From DASWIG01 sp965371445 (lineage in GTDB: Bacteria; Acidobacteriota; Thermoanaerobaculia; Multivoradales; J023), in contig CBDUYN010000031.1 of NCBI GenBank assembly GCA_965371445.1, forward strand, positions 1 through 64,000: 64,000 nucleotides of DNA, given 5' to 3'. The translations under genes and the position numbers were made by a program. Position 1 is the first letter of the stretch; each line of letters starts with the position of its first letter. The notes beneath the pieces are model-generated. The model ran no database searches. It saw nothing but the letters and a program-made list of their open reading frames with translations, and had not been told where the DNA came from. Positions 35,298 through 43,116 of this stretch are shown here, one piece after another.

Positions 35298-35326
35298 TTG
35301 ACAGCCCATAGCCGGGTCGCTATAGT
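35298..35326 (+). promoter_or_regulatory. near-consensus sigma-70 promoter not followed by a protein gene
   Basis: TTGACA (35298-35303), a 17-bp spacer, and TATAGT (35321-35326). The only plus-strand element before the next gene is an intrinsic terminator 44 bp further on, so the promoter appears dedicated to a short RNA. The nearest gene on the left (rmlB) is transcribed the other way. Confidence 0.75.
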
Positions 35327-35332
35327 CCATCC

Positions 35333-35400
35333 TGCGAGGGGGCAAAATCCTCCTCTCATCCCTCCCAACGAGGGGCGCCAAGCGCCCCTCCTTTTTTTTT
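35333..35400 (+). ncRNA. candidate small RNA with CCUCC motifs
   Basis: Transcription from the promoter at 35298-35326 would start near 35333 and end in the T-tract near 35400, giving about 68 nt. No reading frame is present. The body contains an unpaired-looking C/U-rich stretch with CCUCCUC and CCCUCCC, complementary to Shine-Dalgarno sequences, then the terminator hairpin. Such anti-SD loops are known in several bacterial trans-acting sRNA families. Expression and targets are unproven. Confidence 0.6.
35370..35400 (+). terminator. intrinsic terminator
   Basis: A perfect 9-bp stem GAGGGGCGC / GCGCCCCTC (35370-35378 and 35382-35390) with a CAA loop, followed by C and nine Ts. It is the clearest rho-independent terminator in the window. 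Confidence 0.9.
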
Positions 35401-35484
35401 GTCCTCACTCTTGAGGACCACGCCCTCGACGGGCTCCCGGCGGCAACTGGGCCATTGCCGAGCAAAAGACCATTTAGTCTAAAT

Positions 35485-35519
35485 TTGACTGGCCTAGTCA
35501 ACTGTTGACGTGATATGAT
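35485..35519 (+). promoter_or_regulatory. marR promoter with overlapping palindromic operators
   Basis: Two palindromes overlap: TTGACT-GGCCT-AGTCAA (35485-35501) and GTCAAC-T-GTTGAC (35497-35509). Immediately downstream is an extended -10, TG-A-TATGAT (35511-35519). Its expected start site, about 7 bp later, is at or next to the ATG of the regulator (35526), so the mRNA would be leaderless. No Shine-Dalgarno sequence is present. A MarR dimer bound here would block its own promoter. Confidence 0.65.
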
Positions 35520-35525
35520 GGCCGC

Positions 35526-36026
35526 ATGATGAGCTCATTTCAAGGAACCCTACAAGACGAGCTCCGGCAATCCCGTCCCTTCCACTCGACGAGTCAGGAG
35601 GCGGTCCTGGGGCTCTTTCGTACCACGGACATCGTCCAGCGGCAGTATGCGCAGCTGCTCAAGGACTACGACGTCACCCTCCAGCAGTACAACGTCCTGC
35701 GGATTCTGCGAGGCGCTGGCGAGAAGGGTCTGCCGACCCTGACGATCGCCGAACGTATGGTGGAGCACTCCCCGGGGATCACCCGCTTGATCGACCGTCT
35801 GGAGAGACGGGGCTGGGTCGAGCGTCACCGGCCGCAGGGAGACCGGCGGCAGGTCTTGTGCAGGATCACCCGAGAAGGCCTCGAAGTCCTCGAGCACACC
35901 GACCGTCCCGTCGACGCTCTCGACGACCGCTGCCTGGAGATGCTCGACGGCGAGGAGCTCCGCAAGCTGATCGAGCTCCTCGACCGGGTGCGCGACGCGC
36001 GCGACGACGCGGCGGTAGCCGCCTGA
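35526..36026 (+). CDS. MarR-family transcriptional regulator
   Basis: A 166-residue winged-helix regulator. N-terminal dimerisation helix (AVLGLFRTTDIVQRQYAQLL), DNA-binding helices (TLQQYNVLRILRGAGEKGLPTLTIAERMVEHSPGITRLIDRLERRGWV), wing with ERHRPQGDRRQVLCRITREG, and a C-terminal dimerisation helix. The DRR.V wing motif is classic MarR. A palindromic operator overlaps its promoter, indicating autoregulation. The sterol-desaturase-type gene 148 bp downstream is a possible target. Confidence 0.93.
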   Translation: MMSSFQGTLQDELRQSRPFHSTSQEAVLGLFRTTDIVQRQYAQLLKDYDVTLQQYNVLRILRGAGEKGLPTLTIAERMVEHSPGITRLIDRLERRGWVERHRPQGDRRQVLCRITREGLEVLEHTDRPVDALDDRCLEMLDGEELRKLIELLDRVRDARDDAAVAA

Positions 36027-36174
36027 GCTCGGAGCGAAACGCCCGAGCCGGGGTGGGAAGCTCCCGAAAAGGGGGCTGGGGATGCCTGTCGCCCCATCGA
36101 TCGGGGCGCTCACCCTGGCCTGGGTCGCGGCGTGGGGATAGGATGTCGGCCGTCCTGCCGGAAGGAGCCCGAGC

Positions 36175-37590
36175 ATGGAAGGCATGAATCTCATCGCGCT
36201 GTCGATCCCGATCTTTTTCATCCTGATCGGCGTCGAGCTCCTCGTGGCCCGCCACGAGGGGCGCAAGGTCTACCGTCTGAACGACTCGATCAACGACCTG
36301 AACCTCGGCACCCTGCAGCAGATCCTGGGGGTCTTCTCCAAGGTCGTCGTCTTCGGCGCCTACCTGGCCCTCTACGAGGCCTGGCACCTCTTCGAGATCC
36401 CACAGGGCTCGGCCCCGACGTGGGTCCTGTGCTTTCTCGGCGTCGACTTCTTCTACTACTGGTTCCACCGGGTGAGCCACGAGGTGAACCTGCCCTGGGG
36501 GGCGCACATCGTCCACCACTCGAGCGAGGAGTACAACCTGACGGTGGCGTTGCGCCAGGGGGCGTTCCAGCCGCTCTTCAGCTGGATTTTTTACCTGCCG
36601 CTGGCGCTCCTGGGCTTCCCACCGCTCATCTTCCTGGCCTGCTCGTCGCTCAACACGCTCTACCAGTTCTGGATCCACACCCGGCTGATCGGCAAGCTCG
36701 GCTTCCTGGAATGGTTCCTGAACACGCCCTCGCACCACCGGGTGCACCACGGCTGCGACGCGAAGTACATCGACAAGAACTACGCCGGGACGCTGATCGT
36801 CTGGGACCGCCTCTTCGGCACCTTCCAGGTCGAGGAAGAGGAGCCGACCTACGGCCTCACGAAGCCGCTCGCGAGCTGGAACCCGTTGTGGGCGAACGTC
36901 CACTACTACTCCGATCTCATTCGGGCAGGACGCCATGCGCCGAGCTGGCGCGAGAAGATCCGGCTCTGGTTCCTGGCGCCGGCAGCGAAGCCCGACTGGG
37001 CGGAGCAGGGCCTCGGGACGCCGAGCGGCACGAAGACACCGCTCACCGACGGCGAGGCGGGCAAGTACGACACCCGCGCGCCGCGGCGTCTCGGCGGCTA
37101 CGTCCTCGTGCAGTACGGCGTCATCGTGTTGTTGACGCTTTACCTCCTCTACCGTGGTGCGGACCTCTCGTGGTGGGGCCGCGCCGGGGTGGCGCTTCTG
37201 ATCGCCTGGACGGCGACCAACCTGGGCGGCATCTTCGAGCGGCGGAGGTGGCTCCTCTACTCCGAGCCGCTGCGCCTCGGCGCGCTCTGGGGCGCGGGGA
37301 TCGCCATGGCGTCGGAGCTCGGGACGGCGTCGGCGGTCGCCGCTGCGGCCGGTGGGGCGTTGCTGGCGGGCTTTTTTGCGTCGTGGGTCTTGGCGCGCCG
37401 CGATGCCTTTCGCGGTGCGACCGCTGGGCGCGATCAGGAGCGGATGGAGAGCCTTCGGCGCGGTATCGCCGATCTGTGTCAGGTGCTCGACGTCGAATGG
37501 ACGGAGACGCGTCGGGCTGTCGTCGAAGCCATGGGGCTTGCCGAGCTCGAAGCGCTTCGGGAGAGGCTCGTCCGGGCACGGACGTGGTAG
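36175..37590 (+). CDS. sterol desaturase / fatty-acid hydroxylase family membrane enzyme
   Basis: A 471-residue membrane protein of the diiron hydroxylase superfamily. His boxes: FHRVSHE, HIVHHSSEEYN and HHRVHHGCD, which would bind two irons. Helices surround them (ILIGVELLV, VVVFGAYLALYEAW, LGVDFFYYW, WIFYLPLALLGFPPLIFLA). The layout resembles alkylglycerol monooxygenase-like members. After the catalytic domain are three further helices (about 300-410) and a soluble helical tail of about 55 residues (LRRGIADLCQVLDVEWTETR). The substrate, probably a membrane lipid, is not known. Confidence 0.88.
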   Translation: MEGMNLIALSIPIFFILIGVELLVARHEGRKVYRLNDSINDLNLGTLQQILGVFSKVVVFGAYLALYEAWHLFEIPQGSAPTWVLCFLGVDFFYYWFHRVSHEVNLPWGAHIVHHSSEEYNLTVALRQGAFQPLFSWIFYLPLALLGFPPLIFLACSSLNTLYQFWIHTRLIGKLGFLEWFLNTPSHHRVHHGCDAKYIDKNYAGTLIVWDRLFGTFQVEEEEPTYGLTKPLASWNPLWANVHYYSDLIRAGRHAPSWREKIRLWFLAPAAKPDWAEQGLGTPSGTKTPLTDGEAGKYDTRAPRRLGGYVLVQYGVIVLLTLYLLYRGADLSWWGRAGVALLIAWTATNLGGIFERRRWLLYSEPLRLGALWGAGIAMASELGTASAVAAAAGGALLAGFFASWVLARRDAFRGATAGRDQERMESLRRGIADLCQVLDVEWTETRRAVVEAMGLAELEALRERLVRARTW

Positions 37591-37601
37591 TCAGGGGACC
37601 G

Positions 37602-38570
37602 TCAGGTCGCCTTCAGCTGACGGGTAAGAATCGGCACGACCTCAAAAAGGTCGCCGACGATCCCGTAGTCACAGCCCTGCATCATGGCCGCGTCACGATC
37701 CGTGTTGATCGCGACGAGGGTACCCGCCGTCCCCATTCCGGCGAAGTGCTGCGCGGCACCGGAGATTCCGCACGCGACGTAGAGACGCGGGGAAACCGTC
37801 GTTCCGGTCAGCCCGACCTGCATCGAATGCGGGACCCACCCGGCGTCGACCGCGACCCGGGAGGCCCCTACGGCCGCCCCGAGGACCTCGGCGCACTCCC
37901 GCAGGGCCTCGAAGCTCTCGCCTCCCCCCATCCCGCGTCCACCCGAGATGATGATCTCCGCTTCGGTCAGCGGGACTTCCCGAGAATCGCCTTCTCGCAG
38001 CTCCACGGCTTTGACTCCCGTCTCTTCGACGCCCCAAACGAACGAGACGACCTCCCCCTCTCCCGGACGCCGCCTGGGTTCGACCGCGTTCGGCCGAACG
38101 CGGCCCGGCCGCAGCCCGAAGACCGGACACCTCCCCCAGGCTCGGATCGTGGCGAGCGACTTGCCCGAATAGAGGAGCTTCGTCGCGGTCGAGGCGTCGA
38201 GGTCGACGTCGAGGCAGTCGAGGACGAGGGAGGTGTCGAGGGCCGCGGCAATGCGGGCAAGCAGATCCCGGCCGGCCTGGCTCGACAGCCCGAGCAGGAC
38301 GTCGAGCCCGAGCTCCTCCACGGCCCGGACCACGGCCTGGGCCCGGACGTCGGGGCCCCAGGCCAGGGAGCACGCATCCGAGCGAACGTCGACGGTCTTG
38401 TCGACACCGTGGTCGCGGAGCTCGTCCTGGCAGCCCTCGATGCTTCCCTCGAAGGTCAGTGCCCACAGCTCGTGTCCCTCGCCCTGCCCGGCGGTGACGA
38501 CACCCAGCATGGCGGGCTTCATCCGGCCGCGCTGCTCTTCGACGAGGACGCCAACTCTCTTCACGGCCAC
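37602..38570 (-). CDS. etfA: electron transfer flavoprotein alpha subunit
   Basis: FAD-binding subunit of ETF. 322 residues from GTG 38570, with AGAAGGAAA just upstream. N-terminal domain (RVGVLVEEQRGRMKPAMLGVVTAG) and C-terminal FAD domain with ISGGRGMGGGESFEAL, VGASRVAVDAGWVPHSMQVGLTG, YVACGISGAAQHFAGM and the ending AINTDRDAAMMQGCDYGIVGDL. It receives electrons from flavin dehydrogenases and passes them to ETF-quinone oxidoreductase. Last gene of the sarcosine operon, 7 bp after etfB. Confidence 0.93.
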   Translation of the reverse strand: MAVKRVGVLVEEQRGRMKPAMLGVVTAGQGEGHELWALTFEGSIEGCQDELRDHGVDKTVDVRSDACSLAWGPDVRAQAVVRAVEELGLDVLLGLSSQAGRDLLARIAAALDTSLVLDCLDVDLDASTATKLLYSGKSLATIRAWGRCPVFGLRPGRVRPNAVEPRRRPGEGEVVSFVWGVEETGVKAVELREGDSREVPLTEAEIIISGGRGMGGGESFEALRECAEVLGAAVGASRVAVDAGWVPHSMQVGLTGTTVSPRLYVACGISGAAQHFAGMGTAGTLVAINTDRDAAMMQGCDYGIVGDLFEVVPILTRQLKAT

Positions 38571-38577
38571 TTTCCTT

Positions 38578-39333
38578 CTAAAGGACGCGGGCTTCCTCAC
38601 GAAGCCGTCGAACGAGCTCCGCGACCGCCTCTTCGGGGTCACCCTCCAGGATCACCTTCCGCCGCCGCTCGACGGCCGGCCGCAGCTCCAGGATCTCGGT
38701 CCCGGCAGCGGGCGGCTCGATCTCCAGGACGGCCCAGTCGAGCGTCTCGACAGGCTTTCGACGCGCCTTCAAAAGCTGCGGCAGCGTGGGGTTGCGCGGC
38801 CTGTTCAACGCCTTGCTGACGCCGATCACACACGGCAACGCCACCTTGAGCACCTGCCGGGCGCCGTCCTCCCGCTCACATTCCACCGTCAAGGCGCCGT
38901 CCTCGTAGACTAGCGCCGCCACGTCGCTCGCGACTTGCCAGCCCAGATTCGCGGCCAGCCGAAACGGGACCTGGGAGCCCTGCGAGTCGACGGATTTCTT
39001 GCCCGTCAGGACGATGTCGCCCCCGCCGTCGCGGCGGATCGCCGCCGCCAAGCCCCGAGCCGTCCGGAGGCCGTCCGGAGGACGCTCCGCCACCACGTGG
39101 AGCCCCCGGTCGGTGCCCATCGCCAGCGCCCGCTCCAGCGTGGTGGACGCCTCGCTCCTTCCCACCGTCACGGCGACGACTTCGGCGTCCGTCTGCGCGG
39201 CAAGCCCGACGGCGGCCTCGACGGCGTGCAGGTCGAAAGGGTTGAAATACGGATCGCGCTCTTCGATCCGTCCTTCACCCTCGCCCAGGACGGCCGAGCC
39301 CGCGGCGTGCTTGACGCAAACGTAGATCTTCAT
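38578..39333 (-). CDS. etfB: electron transfer flavoprotein beta subunit
   Basis: AMP-binding partner of EtfA. 251 residues; family landmarks include MKIYVCVKHAAGSAV, NPFDLHAVEAAVGL, VVAVTVGRSEASTTLERALAMG, and ILTGKKSVDSQGSQVPFRLAANLG-type sequence in the middle (reads IVLTGKKSVDSQGSQVPF here), then LPCVIGVSKALNRPRNPTL. Overlaps soxG by ATGA and is followed 7 bp later by etfA. Confidence 0.93.
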   Translation of the reverse strand: MKIYVCVKHAAGSAVLGEGEGRIEERDPYFNPFDLHAVEAAVGLAAQTDAEVVAVTVGRSEASTTLERALAMGTDRGLHVVAERPPDGLRTARGLAAAIRRDGGGDIVLTGKKSVDSQGSQVPFRLAANLGWQVASDVAALVYEDGALTVECEREDGARQVLKVALPCVIGVSKALNRPRNPTLPQLLKARRKPVETLDWAVLEIEPPAAGTEILELRPAVERRRKVILEGDPEEAVAELVRRLREEARVL

Positions 39334-39917
39334 CTCAAACAGTACCGCCGCAAGGCGTCCTCCCCGGCAGGACGCAGGCCCAGCGGCTCTCCGGCATGAA
39401 GGACGCTTCTCGTGATGTCCTGGCCGTAGCCGCGCGGGCACGCGACGAGGACGCCGGAGCTTGCGAGGACCACGACCTGGCAAGGGACGTGAGAGAAAGG
39501 ACCCTGGAGCAAGAACGGAGGGGTCCGTCCGGGGCGGCCCAGGTCCAGGTTCGTCAGCTGCTCGGTTACTGCGAAGACGTTCCGGCCGAGCAGAGCGAAA
39601 AAAGCCGTCGCGTCCGTCATGTCGGTGAACGACGGCGATACCGGAAGCCGTGCCAGTTGTCCGTCCAGGTGGCAGACCGACACCTGCGTACGGTTCATGC
39701 GGTTGACGAGCACGGCGCCGTTCAAAAGGCATTCGCCCGGTTCCTCGGGGATCTCCAATCCCTCAAAGGGCGCCTGCAGATCCCAGCGGGGGCAATGGCT
39801 CAGGTCCACCATGTACGGCCCCTCGCCCTCGTCCTCGTACTCCAGGACGACTTGCCAGCCGTCTCGGCTCTCGGTCCTCGCCGGAGGAACCGCGAACGAA
39901 ATCGGAGACCGCCTCAT
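39330..39917 (-). CDS. soxG: sarcosine oxidase gamma subunit
   Basis: A 195-residue protein with the weakly conserved gamma-subunit pattern: MVDLSHCPRWDLQAPF early, CHLDGQLARLPVSPSFTDMTDATAFFALLGRNVF in the middle, and VACPRGYGQDITRSVLHAG at the end. The gamma subunit is structural and related to the GcvT fold. It is coupled to soxA and to etfB by 4-bp ATGA overlaps on both sides, which sets start and stop. The longer open frame upstream is soxA sequence in another frame. Confidence 0.85.
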   Translation of the reverse strand: MRRSPISFAVPPARTESRDGWQVVLEYEDEGEGPYMVDLSHCPRWDLQAPFEGLEIPEEPGECLLNGAVLVNRMNRTQVSVCHLDGQLARLPVSPSFTDMTDATAFFALLGRNVFAVTEQLTNLDLGRPGRTPPFLLQGPFSHVPCQVVVLASSGVLVACPRGYGQDITRSVLHAGEPLGLRPAGEDALRRYCLR

Positions 39918-42844
39918 ATCCTCATCCTCTCGCCACCGGGGTCGTAGAAGGGCAAGGGCGCGACGCGGGCGAGCTTCAACACACCCCGACAGCCGTCTTC
40001 GTAGATCCGGAGCGGTGTTGCTTCCTCCGCCAGCGGCGCGTCGACGAGCGCCAGTCCCACCGACTGGCCGAGCGTAGGGCTGTAGCGGGCGATCGACACG
40101 TAACCACGGATCTTCGTGTCGACGACGATCGCGCCGTCTCGCGGCGTCTCGCTCGGATCGTCCATCCGGAAGCCCACCAGCTTCAGCCGGTCCGGTTGGT
40201 CCTGGGTCTGACGCAGGGCCACGGCTCCCACGGTCTTGGCTTCGCCCTTCTTGCGCGACCAGAGGAAACCGAGCCCGACGTCGTGCAGAGTCGTCCGCTG
40301 CTCCGTCTCCGAGCCGACGATAAGGTGTCCTTTTTCCATCCGCAGGATGTTCTGGGCCTCGACGCCGAAATTCCGGATCCCGTGCTCCGTGCCCGCCTCC
40401 TCGAGCGCCTCCCAGGCCGCCTGCGTGTAGGAGGCCGGCACGTGGAGCTCGAAGGAGAGCTCGCCGACGAACCCGAGGCGCATCGCCCGGACGGGAATCG
40501 TCCCCTTGGGGGGCTCGAGGGGGGAAACCTCTAGCGTTTCCGCGAGGACGAATTCCCGGTAGGCCCCGAAAGGAAAGGCCTCGTTCGTAACGTCTGAGCC
40601 CGTTACCTTTTCCAGCACCTTCCGGGCCTTGGGCCCGGCCACGTTGATCGCGCCGAAAGCGTCGGTGAGGTTGACCATCTTGAAGTCCCAGCCGTCGAAG
40701 CGCGTGTGATAGCGCAACCACTCGATCGTCTCGCCGGCACGGCCGGTGGTGGTCGTGAGGTAGTACTCGTCCTCACCCCGCTTGACGACGACTCCGTCGT
40801 CGACGACGCAGCCGTCGTCGTTCAACATGGCCGAGTACTTGACCCTTCCCGGCTTCAGCTTCGACATGTCGGAGACGTAGACGCGCTGGAGCGCTTTCAA
40901 GGCGTCCGGACCCCAGAGGCGGAACTTGCCCAGGGTGGAAGCGTCGAGCAGGCCTACGTGGGTCCGCACGTTTTCGATCTCTTCCCGGCAGGTCGGATCC
41001 GCCGAGAAGTAGCGCACCCGCTTCCAGGTCCCGATGCGGCGCAGGATGGCGCCCGGCTTCTTCTGGGACTCGTGCAGCGGCGTCCGCTTGCACATGTCGT
41101 GGTGGCTGCCGGCCAGGGCCGCCAGGCTGACGGCGACGAACGGCGCCCGGACGGTCGTGGGCCGGACCGCCTCGACCGGTTCTCCGAGGTGTTGAGCCAT
41201 GACCAAAGGCAGGTTGTGTCCTGGGATGCCTCCCTGCCCCGGCCCCGTGCCGACCGCCGCGAAGCGCTTGACAAGCTCCGGCTGATCGAGACCCTGCTGC
41301 ACGGCCTGGCGGACGTTCTTGACGGTCGTGTCCTCGTCGAAGCAGACGAAGGTCTTGCGTCCTTGAACTGGTGCCATGACGAGGGTAGAGCCGCGTTCCG
41401 GACCGGGCAGGGATCGGAGCTCTTCGTCGCTTTCGCGTAGCCGCGCCTCCACGGAAGCGCCGCAGTCGGACGCGGCGAATAGACCCGCCCGCCGTCCGGA
41501 CGCTTCGATCGCCGCCGGATGGTGGAGGCCGGTGAGTCGGCCCGCCACGTGCATTCCGTACGGCAGCTCCGTGGCGAGATAGGAGCCCGTATGCGCGTCG
41601 TAGGCGAGCTTGCCCCCGGCCATGGTGACGGGTCCGGTCAGAGGGGTCAGCCCGGCCGAAGCGACGAGGACGTCGCAGGCCACTTTCTTGGAGGCCGTTG
41701 CCGACAGCGAGCGCAGAACGACCGCGTCGACGGCTTGCCGGCCCTTCGCCTCGGCCGCGACCCAACCGCGCAGCAACGGAATGCCGCGCTCCTCGAGCGC
41801 CCGGAGGAGCGACTCGTCGTGACCTTCCTCGCGGACGTCCGCGACGCAGGAGACGTCGAGGCCGAGCTCCGCCAGGTCGATGGCACACTCCAGCCCCAGG
41901 TCGTGAGCGACGCTGAAGGCCGCCGTCTTCCCCGGCAAGAGGCCGTAGGTCCGCGCTAGCCGATGGGCGCAGGCGACCTGCATGACCCCGGGGCGCTCGT
42001 TGTGCTCGAAGAGCAGCGGACGCTCGAGCGCGCCGGTGGCCACCACCACGCTCGCGGCACGGATCTCGAAGTAACGCTCCACGAACGGATCGTCGCCTCC
42101 TCCGATCTGGAAGGCGGTGACCAGGTGGTCGTTGTAAATGCCGATCAGAGCCGTGGAACAGAGAAGGCGGACGTTCTCGGTCTCAGCGAGCTCGGCCGCC
42201 AACCGGCGAGCCCGCTGTTGCATCCCGGCGCGGTATTCAAAGAAGCCGCCCAGCCACGGACGCCTCTCCAGCAGGACGACCCGCAGTCCCTGCCGGGCGG
42301 CGGCGAGCGCCGCCTGCATCCCGGCCGGACCGCCGCCGCCGACACAGACCTCGGCGTTCAAGTAGGTCTCCTCGTAGCGTCCCGGTGCGCGAAAGCTGGA
42401 ATCGAGCTTCCCGACGCCCGCCATCCTGCGGATCGCGCCCGCGGCCGGACCCCACACGGCCGCCGGCTTGTGCATCGTCCGGTAGTAGAAGCCGGCCGGC
42501 ATGAAGGCGTCGAGCTTGTCGAGGAATCCGAGCCGGTCCCACTCCGCCGAGCCGCTGACGTTCTGGGGCTCGACCCTCATGCCGTCCCTCAGGAGGATGG
42601 TCTCCGCCAGGACGTTGGGCACGTCATCCACTGACATCAGGGTGTTGGCGGACTCGCCGTCCAGGCTGTAGAGGCCGCGTGGCCGGTGGTACTTCAGGCT
42701 GCGGGAAAAAACGCGGATTCCGTTGGCGTAAAGAGCCGTGGCGACGGTGTCTCCGTCGACGCCTTCGAGCGTCTTGCCGCGGTAGGTGAAGGACAGCTTC
42801 CGCGAAGAGTCAATCCGTAGGGTCGGGAGTAGGAGACGTTTCAT
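39914..42844 (-). CDS. soxA: sarcosine oxidase alpha subunit
   Basis: Large subunit of heterotetrameric sarcosine oxidase, 976 residues. N-terminal 2Fe-2S-like fold (FTYRGKTLEGVDGDTVATAL, VFSRSLKYHRPRGLYSL), NAD-binding domain with VCVGGGGPAGMQAALAA near 165, and a C-terminal GcvT-like folate domain from about 590 (THVGLLDASTLGKFRLWGPD, YREFVLAETLEV). The folate domain turns the N-methyl group into methylene-tetrahydrofolate. Residues about 773-783 (VSPLEPPKGTI) are encoded by a 27-bp repeat found elsewhere in the window and look like an insertion. Overlaps soxD and soxG by ATGA. Confidence 0.93.
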   Translation of the reverse strand: MKRLLLPTLRIDSSRKLSFTYRGKTLEGVDGDTVATALYANGIRVFSRSLKYHRPRGLYSLDGESANTLMSVDDVPNVLAETILLRDGMRVEPQNVSGSAEWDRLGFLDKLDAFMPAGFYYRTMHKPAAVWGPAAGAIRRMAGVGKLDSSFRAPGRYEETYLNAEVCVGGGGPAGMQAALAAARQGLRVVLLERRPWLGGFFEYRAGMQQRARRLAAELAETENVRLLCSTALIGIYNDHLVTAFQIGGGDDPFVERYFEIRAASVVVATGALERPLLFEHNERPGVMQVACAHRLARTYGLLPGKTAAFSVAHDLGLECAIDLAELGLDVSCVADVREEGHDESLLRALEERGIPLLRGWVAAEAKGRQAVDAVVLRSLSATASKKVACDVLVASAGLTPLTGPVTMAGGKLAYDAHTGSYLATELPYGMHVAGRLTGLHHPAAIEASGRRAGLFAASDCGASVEARLRESDEELRSLPGPERGSTLVMAPVQGRKTFVCFDEDTTVKNVRQAVQQGLDQPELVKRFAAVGTGPGQGGIPGHNLPLVMAQHLGEPVEAVRPTTVRAPFVAVSLAALAGSHHDMCKRTPLHESQKKPGAILRRIGTWKRVRYFSADPTCREEIENVRTHVGLLDASTLGKFRLWGPDALKALQRVYVSDMSKLKPGRVKYSAMLNDDGCVVDDGVVVKRGEDEYYLTTTTGRAGETIEWLRYHTRFDGWDFKMVNLTDAFGAINVAGPKARKVLEKVTGSDVTNEAFPFGAYREFVLAETLEVSPLEPPKGTIPVRAMRLGFVGELSFELHVPASYTQAAWEALEEAGTEHGIRNFGVEAQNILRMEKGHLIVGSETEQRTTLHDVGLGFLWSRKKGEAKTVGAVALRQTQDQPDRLKLVGFRMDDPSETPRDGAIVVDTKIRGYVSIARYSPTLGQSVGLALVDAPLAEEATPLRIYEDGCRGVLKLARVAPLPFYDPGGERMRI
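40498..40524 (+). repeat. 27-bp G/C-run repeat, copy 3 (inside soxA)
   Basis: Read on the minus strand as part of soxA, giving the peptide SPLEPPKGT. It differs from copy 1 at three positions. The element's length, nine codons, keeps the soxA frame open. Confidence 0.85.
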
Positions 42845-43101
42845 CCCATCTCCTCCGGAGGGTCGACCTCGCGGTTGGTGGTCGTGTCGCGCCAGATGGC
42901 GAACCAGGTGGCGCAGCCGTCGCGGTGGAACCACCACTCGTGGACGACACCCGCCACGCACCGGTTGCTGTGGACGTAATCCATCCAGGTCTCGGGCGTC
43001 ATGCCCTCCTCTTCCGGGCGAGGACCCTTGTCCTCGCCGCCGTAGCGAAACTCGTAGCTGTTGCGTGGTCCGCAGGTGGGACAGGTGATGAGAAAAGACA
43101 T
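42841..43101 (-). CDS. soxD: sarcosine oxidase delta subunit
   Basis: An 86-residue zinc-binding subunit: CPTCGPRNSYEFRYGGE at the start, WMDYVHSNRCVAGVVHEWWFHRDGCATWFAIWRDT in the middle. The Cys/His set matches SoxD. It lies between soxB and soxA, 15 bp after soxB and overlapping soxA by ATGA, as in known soxBDAG operons. Confidence 0.93.
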   Translation of the reverse strand: MSFLITCPTCGPRNSYEFRYGGEDKGPRPEEEGMTPETWMDYVHSNRCVAGVVHEWWFHRDGCATWFAIWRDTTTNREVDPPEEMG

Positions 43102-43116
43102 CGTCGTTCTCGTTCG

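Noticed and set aside
36132..38819. 895-codon plus-strand open frame across the desaturase and etfA genes
   Set aside because: Different frame or strand from two clear families; no protein-like composition.
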